Notes: a model not told the origin generated them from the letters alone. Shown: positions 36,091-45,123, numbered from the stretch's first letter. The stretch is 64,000 bases of DNA from JADLHS01 sp964594985 (GCA_964594985.1 CAZQNQ010000008.1:1-64000), one strand, 5' to 3'. Program-made: numbers and translations.

Positions 36091-37821
36091 ATGAGTTTAT
36101 TGCCATTCGGTTCTTTGCCCGCTCACAAGCCGCGTCAGTTCGTCCCCGCGCAACTTGATCTTGGGGACTGGTCGAAACTCGCGCCGCTGTTCGCGCAGCT
36201 TGAAACCCGCATCGCCGCCGCCCAGACCGTCGCGGATCTGGAGGCGTGGTTGCTCGCGTGGGGTGAACTCAGCGCCGCGCTCGACGAGGAAGCTTCGCGC
36301 CGTTACATCGCAATGACGTGTCACACGGACAACACCGACGCAGAGAAAGCTTACCTGCAATTCGTCGAACAGATCGAGCCGCAACTCAAGCCCAGCCAGT
36401 TCAAGCTGGAGAAACTCTTCATCGCGCATCCGCAACGGACCAAGCTGCCATCGCCGCGCTATGACGTGTTCATCCGCGATGTGCAGAATCACGTCGAGTT
36501 GTTCCGTGAGGAAAACGTGGCGCTGGAAACCGAGGAGTCCAAGGTCGGCCAGCAATACCAGAAGCTCAGCGGCTCGCTCACGGTGCAGTTCCGCGGCGAG
36601 GAAAAGACGCTCGTCGCGATGGGCAAGCTGCTCGAAGAGCCGGACCGCCCGTTGCGCCAGGAGGCGTGGGAACTCGTGGCCAAGCGTCGCTTGCAGGAAG
36701 CCGAGAAGTTTGAAGACCAGTTCGATCAACTCGTGAATCTCCGCCAGAAAATCGCAGCGAACGCAGGATTCAAAAATTACCGCGACTACGCGTTCCGCGC
36801 GAAAGGGCGTTTTGATTACACGCCGCAGCACTGCTTTGATTTCCATGATGCCGTGGCAAGCGAGGTTGTTCCCGCCGTGCGCGAATTGCAGGCGCAACGC
36901 CGCCAGCAACTCGGTCTCGACAAGCTGCGCCCGTGGGATTCGGCGGTTGATCCGTTGAATCGCCCGGCGCTCAAGCCATTCGAACAGGTTGCTGACATGG
37001 TGACGCGCACGCAGAAGATTTTCGACAAGCTGGACGGCGAACTCGCCGGCGGTTTCCAACAGATGCAGGATTTGAAGCTGCTCGATCTGGCGAACCGCAA
37101 AGGCAAAGCGCCGGGCGGTTACCAATCCACGCTCAATGAAGCGCGGCTGCCGTTCATCTTCATGAACGCCGTCGGCCAGCAGCGCGATGTGGAAACCATC
37201 CTGCACGAGGCGGGGCACGCCTTCCACGCGCTCGCCACGCGCAATGAAGACCTGCTCGCGTATCGCAGCGCGCCGATCGAGTTTTGCGAGGTCGCTTCGA
37301 TGAGTATGGAATTGCTCGGCAACGAATTCATCGAGGAGTTTTATCCGCCGACCGAGGGGAATCGCGCCCGGCGCACGCATCTGGAAGGCGTGATCAGCAC
37401 GCTGGGCTGGATCGCGACGGTGGATGCGTTTCAACACTGGATCTACACGCATCCGGGCCACAGCCGCGCCGAACGTTCCGCCGCGTGGAATCAACTCATG
37501 GACCGGTTCGGTGGCGACGTGGACTGGACCGGCTTCGAGGACGTACGGACAAACCTGTGGCATCGCCAGCTCCACATCTTTCTGTATCCGTTTTACTACA
37601 TCGAATACGGCATCGCGCAGCTCGGCGCGTTGCAGGTGTGGGCGAACTCGAAGCGCGACAAAGCCAAAGCCCTGCGCGACTACAAAACCGCGCTCGCGCT
37701 CGGCGGCTCCCGACCGTTGCCGGAATTGTTTACGACCGCCGGCTGCAAGTTTCAGTTCGATGCGGCGACGATCCGGCCGTTGATGGAGTTGACGCGAGTT
37801 GAGTTGGTAAAGTTAGGCTGA
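36091..37821 (+). CDS. M3 family oligoendopeptidase (PepF-like)
   Basis: A 576-aa cytosolic zinc metallopeptidase degrading short peptides. HExxH is H372-E-A-G-H376 (ILHEAGHAFHAL), with a third ligand E400 (or E397) in IEFCEVASMSMELL. The C-terminal YPFYYIEYGIAQLGALQ block is typical of oligoendopeptidase F-like enzymes. No signal peptide. The length is usual for the family. It diverges from the SpoIID-domain gene across 140 nt and converges with the AT-rich gene, whose stop is only 15 nt away. Confidence 0.92.
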   Translation: MSLLPFGSLPAHKPRQFVPAQLDLGDWSKLAPLFAQLETRIAAAQTVADLEAWLLAWGELSAALDEEASRRYIAMTCHTDNTDAEKAYLQFVEQIEPQLKPSQFKLEKLFIAHPQRTKLPSPRYDVFIRDVQNHVELFREENVALETEESKVGQQYQKLSGSLTVQFRGEEKTLVAMGKLLEEPDRPLRQEAWELVAKRRLQEAEKFEDQFDQLVNLRQKIAANAGFKNYRDYAFRAKGRFDYTPQHCFDFHDAVASEVVPAVRELQAQRRQQLGLDKLRPWDSAVDPLNRPALKPFEQVADMVTRTQKIFDKLDGELAGGFQQMQDLKLLDLANRKGKAPGGYQSTLNEARLPFIFMNAVGQQRDVETILHEAGHAFHALATRNEDLLAYRSAPIEFCEVASMSMELLGNEFIEEFYPPTEGNRARRTHLEGVISTLGWIATVDAFQHWIYTHPGHSRAERSAAWNQLMDRFGGDVDWTGFEDVRTNLWHRQLHIFLYPFYYIEYGIAQLGALQVWANSKRDKAKALRDYKTALALGGSRPLPELFTTAGCKFQFDAATIRPLMELTRVELVKLG

Positions 37822-37836
37822 GGTTTTCACTCCTGT

Positions 37837-38628
37837 TTACTTAACAGAAGTCGCCGCTTTCTTCATGTCGATTGGGTTTTCAAAAGCCCAACCTAAATCC
37901 CATCTAAGAACCTGACATTTCAGCAAATCAACCGGTTCTAGGAATTGCGCTTCAAGTTGAATATTCCCATCTTCATCCCACCCGATAAACGGTCCAACTA
38001 TTTTCCCTTTCTGAAATTTACAATAGCTGCTGAGATGCGTTTTCATTGAATCTTGCGCATTCGACAAACCTAAGTACAGACCATTAAGAGTCCCCTCGCT
38101 GTATTCTTGGTAGGTTACAAGTAGGCCGTCAGCAGCTTGCTTTTGGTCGCCCGCAACACTCATATCCAGTAAGTATAGATCGTATCCGTCGCCTGCTTTT
38201 GTTCGAGAACGGATGAATGTGGCACCTTTGAACAAAGACCAAACTTCATCAGTTGCGGTAGAGTTGGTATAAGCAAAATACGCGATGGGATATTTAGTCG
38301 TCTCGCGGTCAGTAAAAACTTTGCGGACACCCCGTTTCTTCAAGATGCTTCCTTGTGGTCCTGAGTTGGTGGTCACGTTTTTATATTTCGCTATTACTTT
38401 CGAGATTCGAGTCTGCTCATCGAACGAAATCAGATTTGTATTTGAAATGAGATTGGTCAGTTCGATGGGGCAAGCCTTTGGGTGCTCAACGGTGGCTGTC
38501 ACTATGATGTTGCTTTGGCATTCGAGCGACAGTAGAGGGAATATTAGGCGCTCACAAAATGCTTTAGGAGCGCCAGCGATAACGAAGAAAATCATTCCCA
38601 AAATCAGGATGCGAAATCTTGGCTTCAT
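37837..38628 (-). CDS. AT-rich orphan gene encoding an exported protein
   Basis: A 263-aa protein with a signal peptide (ILILGMIFFVIAGAPKAFCE). Positions 37921-38040 contain 51 G+C in 120 bases (42.5%), well below the surrounding genes. The C-terminal part has GTLNGLYLGLSN and KGKIVGPFIGWDEDGNIQLE, resembling MORN/YwqK-like repeats (G-x-x-x-x-W-D-E-D/N-G), but the match is weak. Function unknown. The base composition and isolated position suggest recent acquisition. Confidence 0.7.
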   Translation of the reverse strand: MKPRFRILILGMIFFVIAGAPKAFCERLIFPLLSLECQSNIIVTATVEHPKACPIELTNLISNTNLISFDEQTRISKVIAKYKNVTTNSGPQGSILKKRGVRKVFTDRETTKYPIAYFAYTNSTATDEVWSLFKGATFIRSRTKAGDGYDLYLLDMSVAGDQKQAADGLLVTYQEYSEGTLNGLYLGLSNAQDSMKTHLSSYCKFQKGKIVGPFIGWDEDGNIQLEAQFLEPVDLLKCQVLRWDLGWAFENPIDMKKAATSVK

Positions 38629-38801
38629 GGTTTTGATTGGAGAACATCAAACTTCTAAAGAAGGACGACAAGACAAATATTGCTGAAATCAAGTCAAGTA
38701 TTGTTGGAATGCAGTTTCATACTCCCATCAACAGATCAATCCCCAAAACATAGCTTTGGTTGATGCAGTTTTGCAGCGGGGTATTCTGTTTGCCGTTACA
38801 G

Positions 38802-40742
38802 TCAAATCTCCACCTGCAAGCCGAGTTCCACGACGCGGTTGGGCGGGAGGCGGAAGTAGGCGTTGGCCGGTTGCGCGTTGCGGGAGAGCAGGGCAAAGAG
38901 CCGTTTGCGCCAGCGCGACAATCCGCGCCGCTCGCTGGCGATGATGGTTTCGCGGCTCAAGAAGTAGGTGGTTTCCATCTCGCGGAAGTTCAGTCCGTGC
39001 GGCTTGCACAGTTTCAAAATCTCCTCGGCATTCACTTCCTCCATGAAGCCGTAGCGTCCGATGACGCGATAAAAGTCCTGTCCGAGATCGGCCACGCTCA
39101 CACGGCGTTCCTGCTCCACGTAGGGAATCTCCTCGATGAGAACGGTCAGCAGCACGACGCGTTTGTGGAGGATTTTGTTGTGCTTGAAATTGTGCGTGAG
39201 CGCGGCGGGCGTGCCGTCCGGGTTGCCGGCGAGGAAGATCGCCGTGCCGGAAACACGATGCGGTTTGCTCTCGGTCACGTCCTTGAGAAAGTCTTCAATG
39301 GGCAGCAGGTTGTTGATCAGGCGTTGGCGCAGGCGGGCGCGGCCGGTTTTCCAGGTGGCCATGATGGTGAAACCAACCATGCCGACGGCCAATGGCAGCC
39401 AGCCGCCGTGCGTGATTTTCGCCACGTTAGCCGTGAGAAACACGAGTTCAATCGCCAGAAAGAACGCGCAGACGCAGGCCGCGCGCAGCGTGCTCCAGCG
39501 CCACAAGCGTTGCGCCACCACGAAGAGCATGACGGTGGTGATGCACATGGTCAAAACCACCGAGAGCCCGTACGCGGCGGCCAGCTTGTCTGAATCGCGG
39601 AACCCCAGCACCAGACTGATGCTGCCGATCATGAGGCCCCAATTGATCCACGGCATGTAAATCTGGCCGCGCGTGGCGGAGGAAGTGTGTTCGATGGAGA
39701 GGCGGGGCAGGTAGCCGAGTTGCATGGCCTGCATGGTCAGCGAGAACGCGCCGGAGATGAGCGCTTGCGAGGCGATGATCGCCGCGCAACTCGCGAGAAT
39801 GATCAGCGGATACAACGCCCATTCCGGGGCGAGGCGGAAGAAGGGATTTTCCGCGGCGGCAGGATTGCCCAGCACGAGCGCCCCTTGACCGAGATAATTC
39901 AGAAACAACGCGGGCAGCACGAGTCCGAACCACGCGGCGCGGATGGGCTTTTTGCCGAAGTGCCCCATGTCCGCATACAACGCCTCGACACCGGTCAGCA
40001 CGAGGAACACCGCGCCGAGTTGATGGAATCCGTTCAAGCCGTTCGCGGCCAGGAAACGCCAGCCGTAAACCGGATTGATGGCGCGGATGACTTCGGGCGC
40101 CTTGCAGATTTGCACCACGCCCAACACCGCCAGCGTGACGAACCAAACCAGCATCACCCAACCGAAAATACTGCCGACGCTGCCGGTCCCGATGCGTTGC
40201 ATGCTGAACAGGCCGACGAGCAACAGCACCGTCACGGGGATGACGTAGGCATGTAACGCGGGCGCGGCGATTTCCAATCCCTCCACCGCGCTCAACACCG
40301 AGATGGCGGGCGTGATCAAGCCTTCGCCGTAAAGAAAGGCTGCGCCGCAGACGCCCAACGAAGTCAGCAGCCAGATCGTTTTCCGCGGGGAACGATGCGC
40401 GCGCACCGGCACCGCCAGGGCGAGCAGGGAAAGGATGCCGCCTTCGCCGCGATTATCCGCCCGCATGACCAGCGCGATGTATTTCACGGAAACCACCAGG
40501 ATCAGCGACCAGAAGATCAACGAAAGCAAACCCAGGACATTGTGCGTGGTCGGCGGCACGCCCCCATGCGGGGAGAAACAACTTTTCAGCGCATACAGCG
40601 GACTGGTCCCAATGTCGCCATAAACCACGCCCAGCGCCGCCAGTGCCACGATCGCCAAGGACTGTCGTGCCACCGGTGACTGACTGCCGGCCGGTTCGCC
40701 CGGCGGCGATGATTTAGGACCCGAACTGCGGTCAGTTTGCAT
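38802..40742 (-). CDS. kup: Kup-type potassium uptake protein
   Basis: A 646-aa low-affinity K+/H+ symporter in the inner membrane. The diagnostic ALGVVYGDIGTSPLYALK block opens the membrane domain. About 12 helices follow, with GEGGILSLLALAVP, FLYGEGLITPAISVLSAVEG and GNPAAAENPFFRLAPEWAL. The C-terminal cytoplasmic domain includes a VYGFME-like segment (IGRYGFMEEVNAEEIL). Length and motifs fit the family. Monocistronic by position; upstream lie two palindromic repeats. Confidence 0.95.
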   Translation of the reverse strand: MQTDRSSGPKSSPPGEPAGSQSPVARQSLAIVALAALGVVYGDIGTSPLYALKSCFSPHGGVPPTTHNVLGLLSLIFWSLILVVSVKYIALVMRADNRGEGGILSLLALAVPVRAHRSPRKTIWLLTSLGVCGAAFLYGEGLITPAISVLSAVEGLEIAAPALHAYVIPVTVLLLVGLFSMQRIGTGSVGSIFGWVMLVWFVTLAVLGVVQICKAPEVIRAINPVYGWRFLAANGLNGFHQLGAVFLVLTGVEALYADMGHFGKKPIRAAWFGLVLPALFLNYLGQGALVLGNPAAAENPFFRLAPEWALYPLIILASCAAIIASQALISGAFSLTMQAMQLGYLPRLSIEHTSSATRGQIYMPWINWGLMIGSISLVLGFRDSDKLAAAYGLSVVLTMCITTVMLFVVAQRLWRWSTLRAACVCAFFLAIELVFLTANVAKITHGGWLPLAVGMVGFTIMATWKTGRARLRQRLINNLLPIEDFLKDVTESKPHRVSGTAIFLAGNPDGTPAALTHNFKHNKILHKRVVLLTVLIEEIPYVEQERRVSVADLGQDFYRVIGRYGFMEEVNAEEILKLCKPHGLNFREMETTYFLSRETIIASERRGLSRWRKRLFALLSRNAQPANAYFRLPPNRVVELGLQVEI

Positions 40743-40976
40743 TGAGTTGGCGGGAATCCGCAGCGGGTTGGTGCGGCGGATGGCCCTTTCATACGCCGAC
40801 GAGGTTAGCTGGCGGGCTGGGTCTGGAAAGTGACCTGCGGTTCACACCGCTGCGCCCCGGTCCGGGACTGCCGGACTTTGGTTCCCCCGCGTCGGATGCT
40901 GTCGCGCCCGACTTAGGCTGCGGCGGGAGCATCCCAAAAACGGGAGGAGGTGTCAAACGAGTGGCAATGCCGGGGG

Positions 40977-41107
40977 CGTGACTGGAACTGCCGCGCAGTT
41001 TATGTTCTTACTCTTAATCTTTTTCTTAATCTTAATCTCCCGGGCCGGGAGATTAAGAACAAGATTACGATTAAGAGCCTAAGTGGCGCGGCAGTTCCAG
41101 TTACACC
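40977..41107. repeat. Family C MITE-like palindrome
   Basis: GCGTGACTGGAACTGCCGCG at the left end mirrors GCGCGGCAGTTCCAGTTACA at the right. The interior is TTCTTAATCTTAATCTCCCG / CGGGAGATTAAGAACAAG. It is the most regular copy in the window. Confidence 0.85.
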
Positions 41108-41120
41108 CGCAATGCAGATA

Positions 41121-41261
41121 TGTGACTGAAAGCGCCGCGCGGTGCGGTACAACCCGGGAGCGCCAGCGTCTCGCTGGCGAGTTCTATGATTTTGCTTTCG
41201 TGGAAAACTCGCCGGCGGGACGCCGGCGCTCCCGGGATTACGCGGCAGTTCCAGCCACACC
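41121..41261. repeat. Family B pair flanked by C-type tails
   Basis: TGTGACTGAAAGCGCCGCGC (left tail), CCCGGGAGCGCCAGCGTCTC (left arm), CGGGACGCCGGCGCTCCCGG (right arm) and CGCGGCAGTTCCAGCCACAC (right tail) form a nested double palindrome. It shows that families B and C use the same terminal motif. Confidence 0.8.
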
Positions 41262-41274
41262 CTGTTTAGAGGAT

Positions 41275-44200
41275 TTATCGTCCTAGTAACCGCGAGGGGA
41301 TGCCCATATCCTTGTTGGCCGGATTGCCCGCCGGATCAATGATGGTGGGTGTGACGAAAACAAGGAGTTGTTTGCTCTGCTTCTTGCCTGAAGCCTTGGG
41401 CGTGACTTTGAGGTCTGATGGGGCATCGAGCATCTGATCGCTGAAATTGCCCAGCACAATGGTCTGGCCGTCCCACACGCTGGCGGAGGTGGTTATTTGT
41501 CGCTTCCGAAGAACGGGCAGGGGCAGAGTCCCTTTGTCATCCGGCGACGGGAGCTTCAGCTTCTTGGCATCTTCATAACCGAGAAATTCGGTAATGGTTG
41601 GAATAATAGTCATCTGAATGGTGTAACCATCGCTCGACACGGTCGGCAACACGTCCAACACCGGGCCAAACTGCATGGCCTGTGATTGATAGACGAGGTT
41701 GGTCATTCCATTCGTGACCACCGCAATCATGCCGCTGACGATGGTCTTCACATCGGCAACTTGCATTTGAGCCTGCCGCCCGCTGAGGGTCGTGACCTGC
41801 GGATCGGCCAGGATTCTGGCCGCCGCGTTGGTTTCCAAAGCGCGCAGGATGAGTTTGAACTGCGGCGCGGTGAGAATGCCGGTGAAATTGGTGCCGTTCT
41901 CCGGGGTGACTCGCGCGAGAATGCCGGCCAGCGCCTTGGGTTGATCCTTTCCAACCGGAATCTCCACGAACACGGCCTTGATGTTTACTTGCGCCGGCTG
42001 CTGTCCGATGACTTGCAGCAACGATTCGATCGTGTCCAAATCCTCCTTGGTGGCGCGGACGAACAAGCCACCTGCGCGGTCGTTGAAGAACATGCTTTTC
42101 GGCAGCGCCAGATCAACCCCGGCCGTCTCGAACAAGGCGCGCAGGCCGGCGGTGACATTGGTGGCGGCCCCAGCTTTGAACTCAGGCACGGTAGCTTCGA
42201 TGGCTTTGGCTATCGTCGTGGGCTCGACTTGGAAGGTGCGGGTGGTGAGATTGAGTGCTAGGGATGACTCGGATGCCGGCGGTTGTGTTATCGCGCCTGT
42301 TTTTATTTTGATGGCATCTTTTAAGACCGCCTCAAATCGCTCAAGATCTGCCGCTGTCGCGCGCACTCGAATTGTATTGTTCTCAGCATTGTAGTAAACA
42401 TGCTTGGGACGCGGATCGTTGCGGTCAAAAGACTCAAGCAGGGCGCGCAAACCTGTCGCAGAGTTAGTGGCAAAGATGGAATTGATTTCAAAGGGCAATG
42501 CGCCCCCAACTTTGGCGAAAGCATCCGGGGCGAGCAGGTAAGTTTGGACCACTAACGGCATGCCTTTCAGTGGTTGCAATAAAGCTTCAACGGCATCTAG
42601 TTCAGGAATCGTGGCGCGAATAACAAGGTCGCCGCGGCTGTGACTCAGGAAATAGCCTCTGCCAAAGGCGGGATCGAGATTCACGCCAGCATTGGTGAAG
42701 AAGGAACGGATTGCGGGGAACAAGTTTGTCCCGGTCACCGCCTCGGGGAGGCCAGCAGACTTTCGCACAGCGGCGTAAAAGCGGTTCAAATCAATTTGGA
42801 ATACGCGCCTGTAAAGCGGTTCGGTGGGATTATTGGTGGTCCCCACCTTGGAGGCGCTTGCGGTTTCGTTGCCGCGATGCCAGAACCACTGCTGATCCAA
42901 TCGCGTTTTTTCATCTGCGTAACGTGCTTCTCTGTCGGCGATGTCATTGGTGCTGATGGAAATGAGGTGAAACAGATTAGTGTCCAGCCTTCCTGCGAGA
43001 AGGTCATCAAGGAACGGCACCTTGTCCTTGATCTTGGCGACATTGTCGGAATACAGCCCGCCAAGTACGTTGGTCTGGCCATCCCCAAGGTTGTTGCTCG
43101 TAATGAGCTGCCGCACCCGGAAGATCGGCAAAGGTAAAACGGAATCAATGCTTTGGCCTGTTCCCGTGATTAGCGTCGGCACGAACGTCGCCGCCGTCGC
43201 CAGATCGTAGCCAACGAACTTGGTCAATGCCGGAATGTTCGTCGTTTGAAAGGTCGAATCATCCCCATGATAGTAGGTTCGGTTTTGCGCAGTGGATAAC
43301 AAAGGACTCAAAGGTGGTATATCTTCAAGGCTTAGACTGCGATCTGCCGTGTTGATGATTTTGCTACCATTGGTTACATGCTGAATGAGCTGCAAAAGCT
43401 CTGCCTTGGACTCCCTCCAGCGTCTTCCGTCTGAGATTTCATCGGAGACGCTGTCTGCCTCTTCGTTTGTGGTGATGGGGGCAGGCTCGTTGAGCGGCAT
43501 TCCTAGGATGTTGGTTGACGATTGAGTGGAAGATAAAATTGCGCCAACAGTATTTCGTGTTCCCAAAGCTGAAAACACGAGCAAAGCCACTCCAACCAAG
43601 AGCGAAGTCAACATCGCGCGCCAGGTGAGGCGCAGGGCCGGACGATAACCCGGGACAACCAGACGTTGCACGCGATCGGCAAGCGAGGAGGGTTCGCGGC
43701 CATCATCCCCGAAAGCGGGCGCGGCGGCGGGTGCGGGTTGCAGAATGTTCTCAGCCACGCGCACCAAAGTGCTGGCGTAATCGGCGGGCGCGCCGCTGAG
43801 TTCAATGGCGAGGGCGTCGCAGCAGGCTTCGCGTTCACGGCGGATTTGATGGCTGATCCACCAGACAGCGGGATTGAAGAACAGCAACGCTTCGGCAAAG
43901 AGTTGGAACAGGTTGGCGAGATAATCGCCGCGGCGGATGTGCGCGAGTTCATGCAGCAACACGAACTGGATTTGCGTCGGCGTCAGTGTCGTGAACAGCG
44001 AGAGGGGCAGGATGAGCGTCGGCACGAGCACGCCAACGACGGCGGGCGACGTGAGTTTGTCGGTGACGGCAACGCGGATTTTGCGCGCGAGTCCGACGGC
44101 ACGACAGGCTTCAGTCACAAGCGCGGCGATGCTTTCATCGGCCAACGGCTGGCAGGAGCGCCGGAGTTTTTCCGCCCCGGCGACTTTGACGCCCGCCCGC

Positions 44201-44607
44201 AGCAACATGATTACCGCGCCGGTCATCCAGAGCATTGCCAGCCAGGTGGTCCAATTGGGCTGCGCTTCCGGTTGCGTCATCGGCGCGACGACAACGATTT
44301 TATTTCCCGGATTGGGGCTGAATCCTTCCGGGATAACCGGCGCAGTGACCAGATCATTTGCCGCTGGCGGAATCGGGTTTGGAGCGGTCTTCGGTGCGTT
44401 GAGCATTCCCCAGGTGATCAGTCCGGAGATGACGATGACGCCCAGCGCGCTCAGCGCGCAACGGTAGCGGGTCAGGGGATTGGTCAAGCGCCGCATCAAC
44501 AACGCGAGGACCAGCGCGACGAGCGCGCCTTGCCAAAGTGAATGGAGCAGCGCGACGACAACGTGCGCCCATTCCGGAGAAGTCAGCCAATGCAGCAACG
44601 GATTCAC
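41275..44607 (-). CDS. BlaR1-like M56 metallopeptidase fused to secretin-type modules
   Basis: A 1110-aa protein. Residues 1-350 match the BlaR1/MecR1 membrane protease: several helices, HExxH at H219-E-L-A-H223 (LLHELAHIRRGDYLANLF), RREREACCDALAIEL with the probable third zinc ligand E258/E260, and a last helix at about 330-348. Instead of a penicillin-binding sensor, the C-terminal 760 residues hold a secretin-end-like fragment (about 464-554), three N-domain-like repeats (about 601-682, 706-771, 789-865; pattern VRATxxDLxxxExxL) and a full secretin-like block (about 874-1090, PTITEFLGYE, VWDGQTIVLGNFSD, LLVFVTPTII). The GTG start overlaps the blaI stop (GTGA) and has GGAGGA upstream. Role inferred: membrane sensor-protease inactivating BlaI. 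Confidence 0.82.
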   Translation of the reverse strand: MNPLLHWLTSPEWAHVVVALLHSLWQGALVALVLALLMRRLTNPLTRYRCALSALGVIVISGLITWGMLNAPKTAPNPIPPAANDLVTAPVIPEGFSPNPGNKIVVVAPMTQPEAQPNWTTWLAMLWMTGAVIMLLRAGVKVAGAEKLRRSCQPLADESIAALVTEACRAVGLARKIRVAVTDKLTSPAVVGVLVPTLILPLSLFTTLTPTQIQFVLLHELAHIRRGDYLANLFQLFAEALLFFNPAVWWISHQIRREREACCDALAIELSGAPADYASTLVRVAENILQPAPAAAPAFGDDGREPSSLADRVQRLVVPGYRPALRLTWRAMLTSLLVGVALLVFSALGTRNTVGAILSSTQSSTNILGMPLNEPAPITTNEEADSVSDEISDGRRWRESKAELLQLIQHVTNGSKIINTADRSLSLEDIPPLSPLLSTAQNRTYYHGDDSTFQTTNIPALTKFVGYDLATAATFVPTLITGTGQSIDSVLPLPIFRVRQLITSNNLGDGQTNVLGGLYSDNVAKIKDKVPFLDDLLAGRLDTNLFHLISISTNDIADREARYADEKTRLDQQWFWHRGNETASASKVGTTNNPTEPLYRRVFQIDLNRFYAAVRKSAGLPEAVTGTNLFPAIRSFFTNAGVNLDPAFGRGYFLSHSRGDLVIRATIPELDAVEALLQPLKGMPLVVQTYLLAPDAFAKVGGALPFEINSIFATNSATGLRALLESFDRNDPRPKHVYYNAENNTIRVRATAADLERFEAVLKDAIKIKTGAITQPPASESSLALNLTTRTFQVEPTTIAKAIEATVPEFKAGAATNVTAGLRALFETAGVDLALPKSMFFNDRAGGLFVRATKEDLDTIESLLQVIGQQPAQVNIKAVFVEIPVGKDQPKALAGILARVTPENGTNFTGILTAPQFKLILRALETNAAARILADPQVTTLSGRQAQMQVADVKTIVSGMIAVVTNGMTNLVYQSQAMQFGPVLDVLPTVSSDGYTIQMTIIPTITEFLGYEDAKKLKLPSPDDKGTLPLPVLRKRQITTSASVWDGQTIVLGNFSDQMLDAPSDLKVTPKASGKKQSKQLLVFVTPTIIDPAGNPANKDMGIPSRLLGR

Positions 44608-45008
44608 GCTTTCCTCCCGCTTTTGCCGCGCGATTTCTCGTGCGCCGCGATGAGTTGTTTGAGTTGATCGAGTTCGGCGCGAGAGACGTCGTTGGTGTCG
44701 AGGAGGCATTGCACCATCGGGGTGAGTGCGCCGTTGAAGGCGTGCTTGAGCGCGTAGAGCAACTCGCCGCGCTGGGCCTGTTCGCGCGTGACGGCGGTGC
44801 GATAGAGCGTGACGTTTTTTTCCTTGTCCGCTTGTAACAAGCCTTTGGCGACCATGCGATCCATGAGGGTGCGGACGGTGGAGTAAGTCCACGCGGTTTG
44901 TTTGAACAACTTCTCCTGAATGGCGGGAGCGGTGCAGGGTTCGCTGTCCCAGACGGCTTTGATGACGGTCCACTCGGCTTCGGTGAGTTCGATGGGTTTA
45001 TCGGTCAT
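44604..45008 (-). CDS. blaI: BlaI/MecI-family transcriptional repressor
   Basis: A 134-aa winged-helix repressor: ELTEAEWTVIKAVWDSEPCT, EKLFKQTAWTYSTVRTLMDR, MVAKGLLQADKEKNVTLYR and a C-terminal dimerisation helix. It would bind dyads upstream of its own operon and be cleaved when the M56 partner is activated. The ATG at 45008 fits the family start; the longer upstream frame runs through the promoter. Its stop overlaps the GTG start of the M56-secretin gene by 4 nt, so the two are translationally coupled. No beta-lactamase gene is adjacent, so the symbol names the family rather than a proven resistance role. Confidence 0.9.
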   Translation of the reverse strand: MTDKPIELTEAEWTVIKAVWDSEPCTAPAIQEKLFKQTAWTYSTVRTLMDRMVAKGLLQADKEKNVTLYRTAVTREQAQRGELLYALKHAFNGALTPMVQCLLDTNDVSRAELDQLKQLIAAHEKSRGKSGRKA

Positions 45009-45032
45009 GGTAAAATTGGGGGCGACGCGGGC

Positions 45033-45082
45033 ATCATCTCTACAAGTGTCGAGCGCGTCAAGTGGAATCTTTACAGGTGTAG
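45033..45082 (-). promoter_or_regulatory. blaI promoter with two BlaI-type operators
   Basis: On the minus strand TTGACG (45056-45061) and GATGAT (45033-45038) are spaced 17 nt, 25 nt upstream of the blaI ATG. Operator 1 (CTCTACA-AG-TGTCGAG, about 45038-45053) fills the spacer. Operator 2 (TCTTTACA-GG-TGTAGAGA, about 45068-45085) lies just upstream of -35 and contains an exact TACANNTGTA. Their centres are 31 bp apart, about three helical turns. This is the expected layout for BlaI/MecI autoregulation. Confidence 0.72.
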
Positions 45083-45123
45083 AGATGTGGGTGGACCGTT
45101 GGTTCAGCGCGGCGTGACAGTCG

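Larger units (their letters stand above)
40743..41274. other. Repeat-filled region upstream of kup
   Basis: A 532-nt gap between kup and the end of the M56-secretin gene, both on the minus strand. The kup promoter must lie near 40743-40975. The rest is a family C element (40977-41107) followed 13 nt later by a family B element (41121-41261). No gene is seen. Confidence 0.65.

Noticed and set aside
40977..41261. CRISPR array
   Set aside because: The repeats are inverted pairs with different cores, not direct repeats with regular spacers, and no cas gene is present.
44608..44973. N-terminal extension of the M56-secretin protein antisense-framed over blaI
   Set aside because: Arginine/histidine-rich and overlapping blaI entirely. 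The GTG with GGAGGA and GTGA overlap is a much better start.
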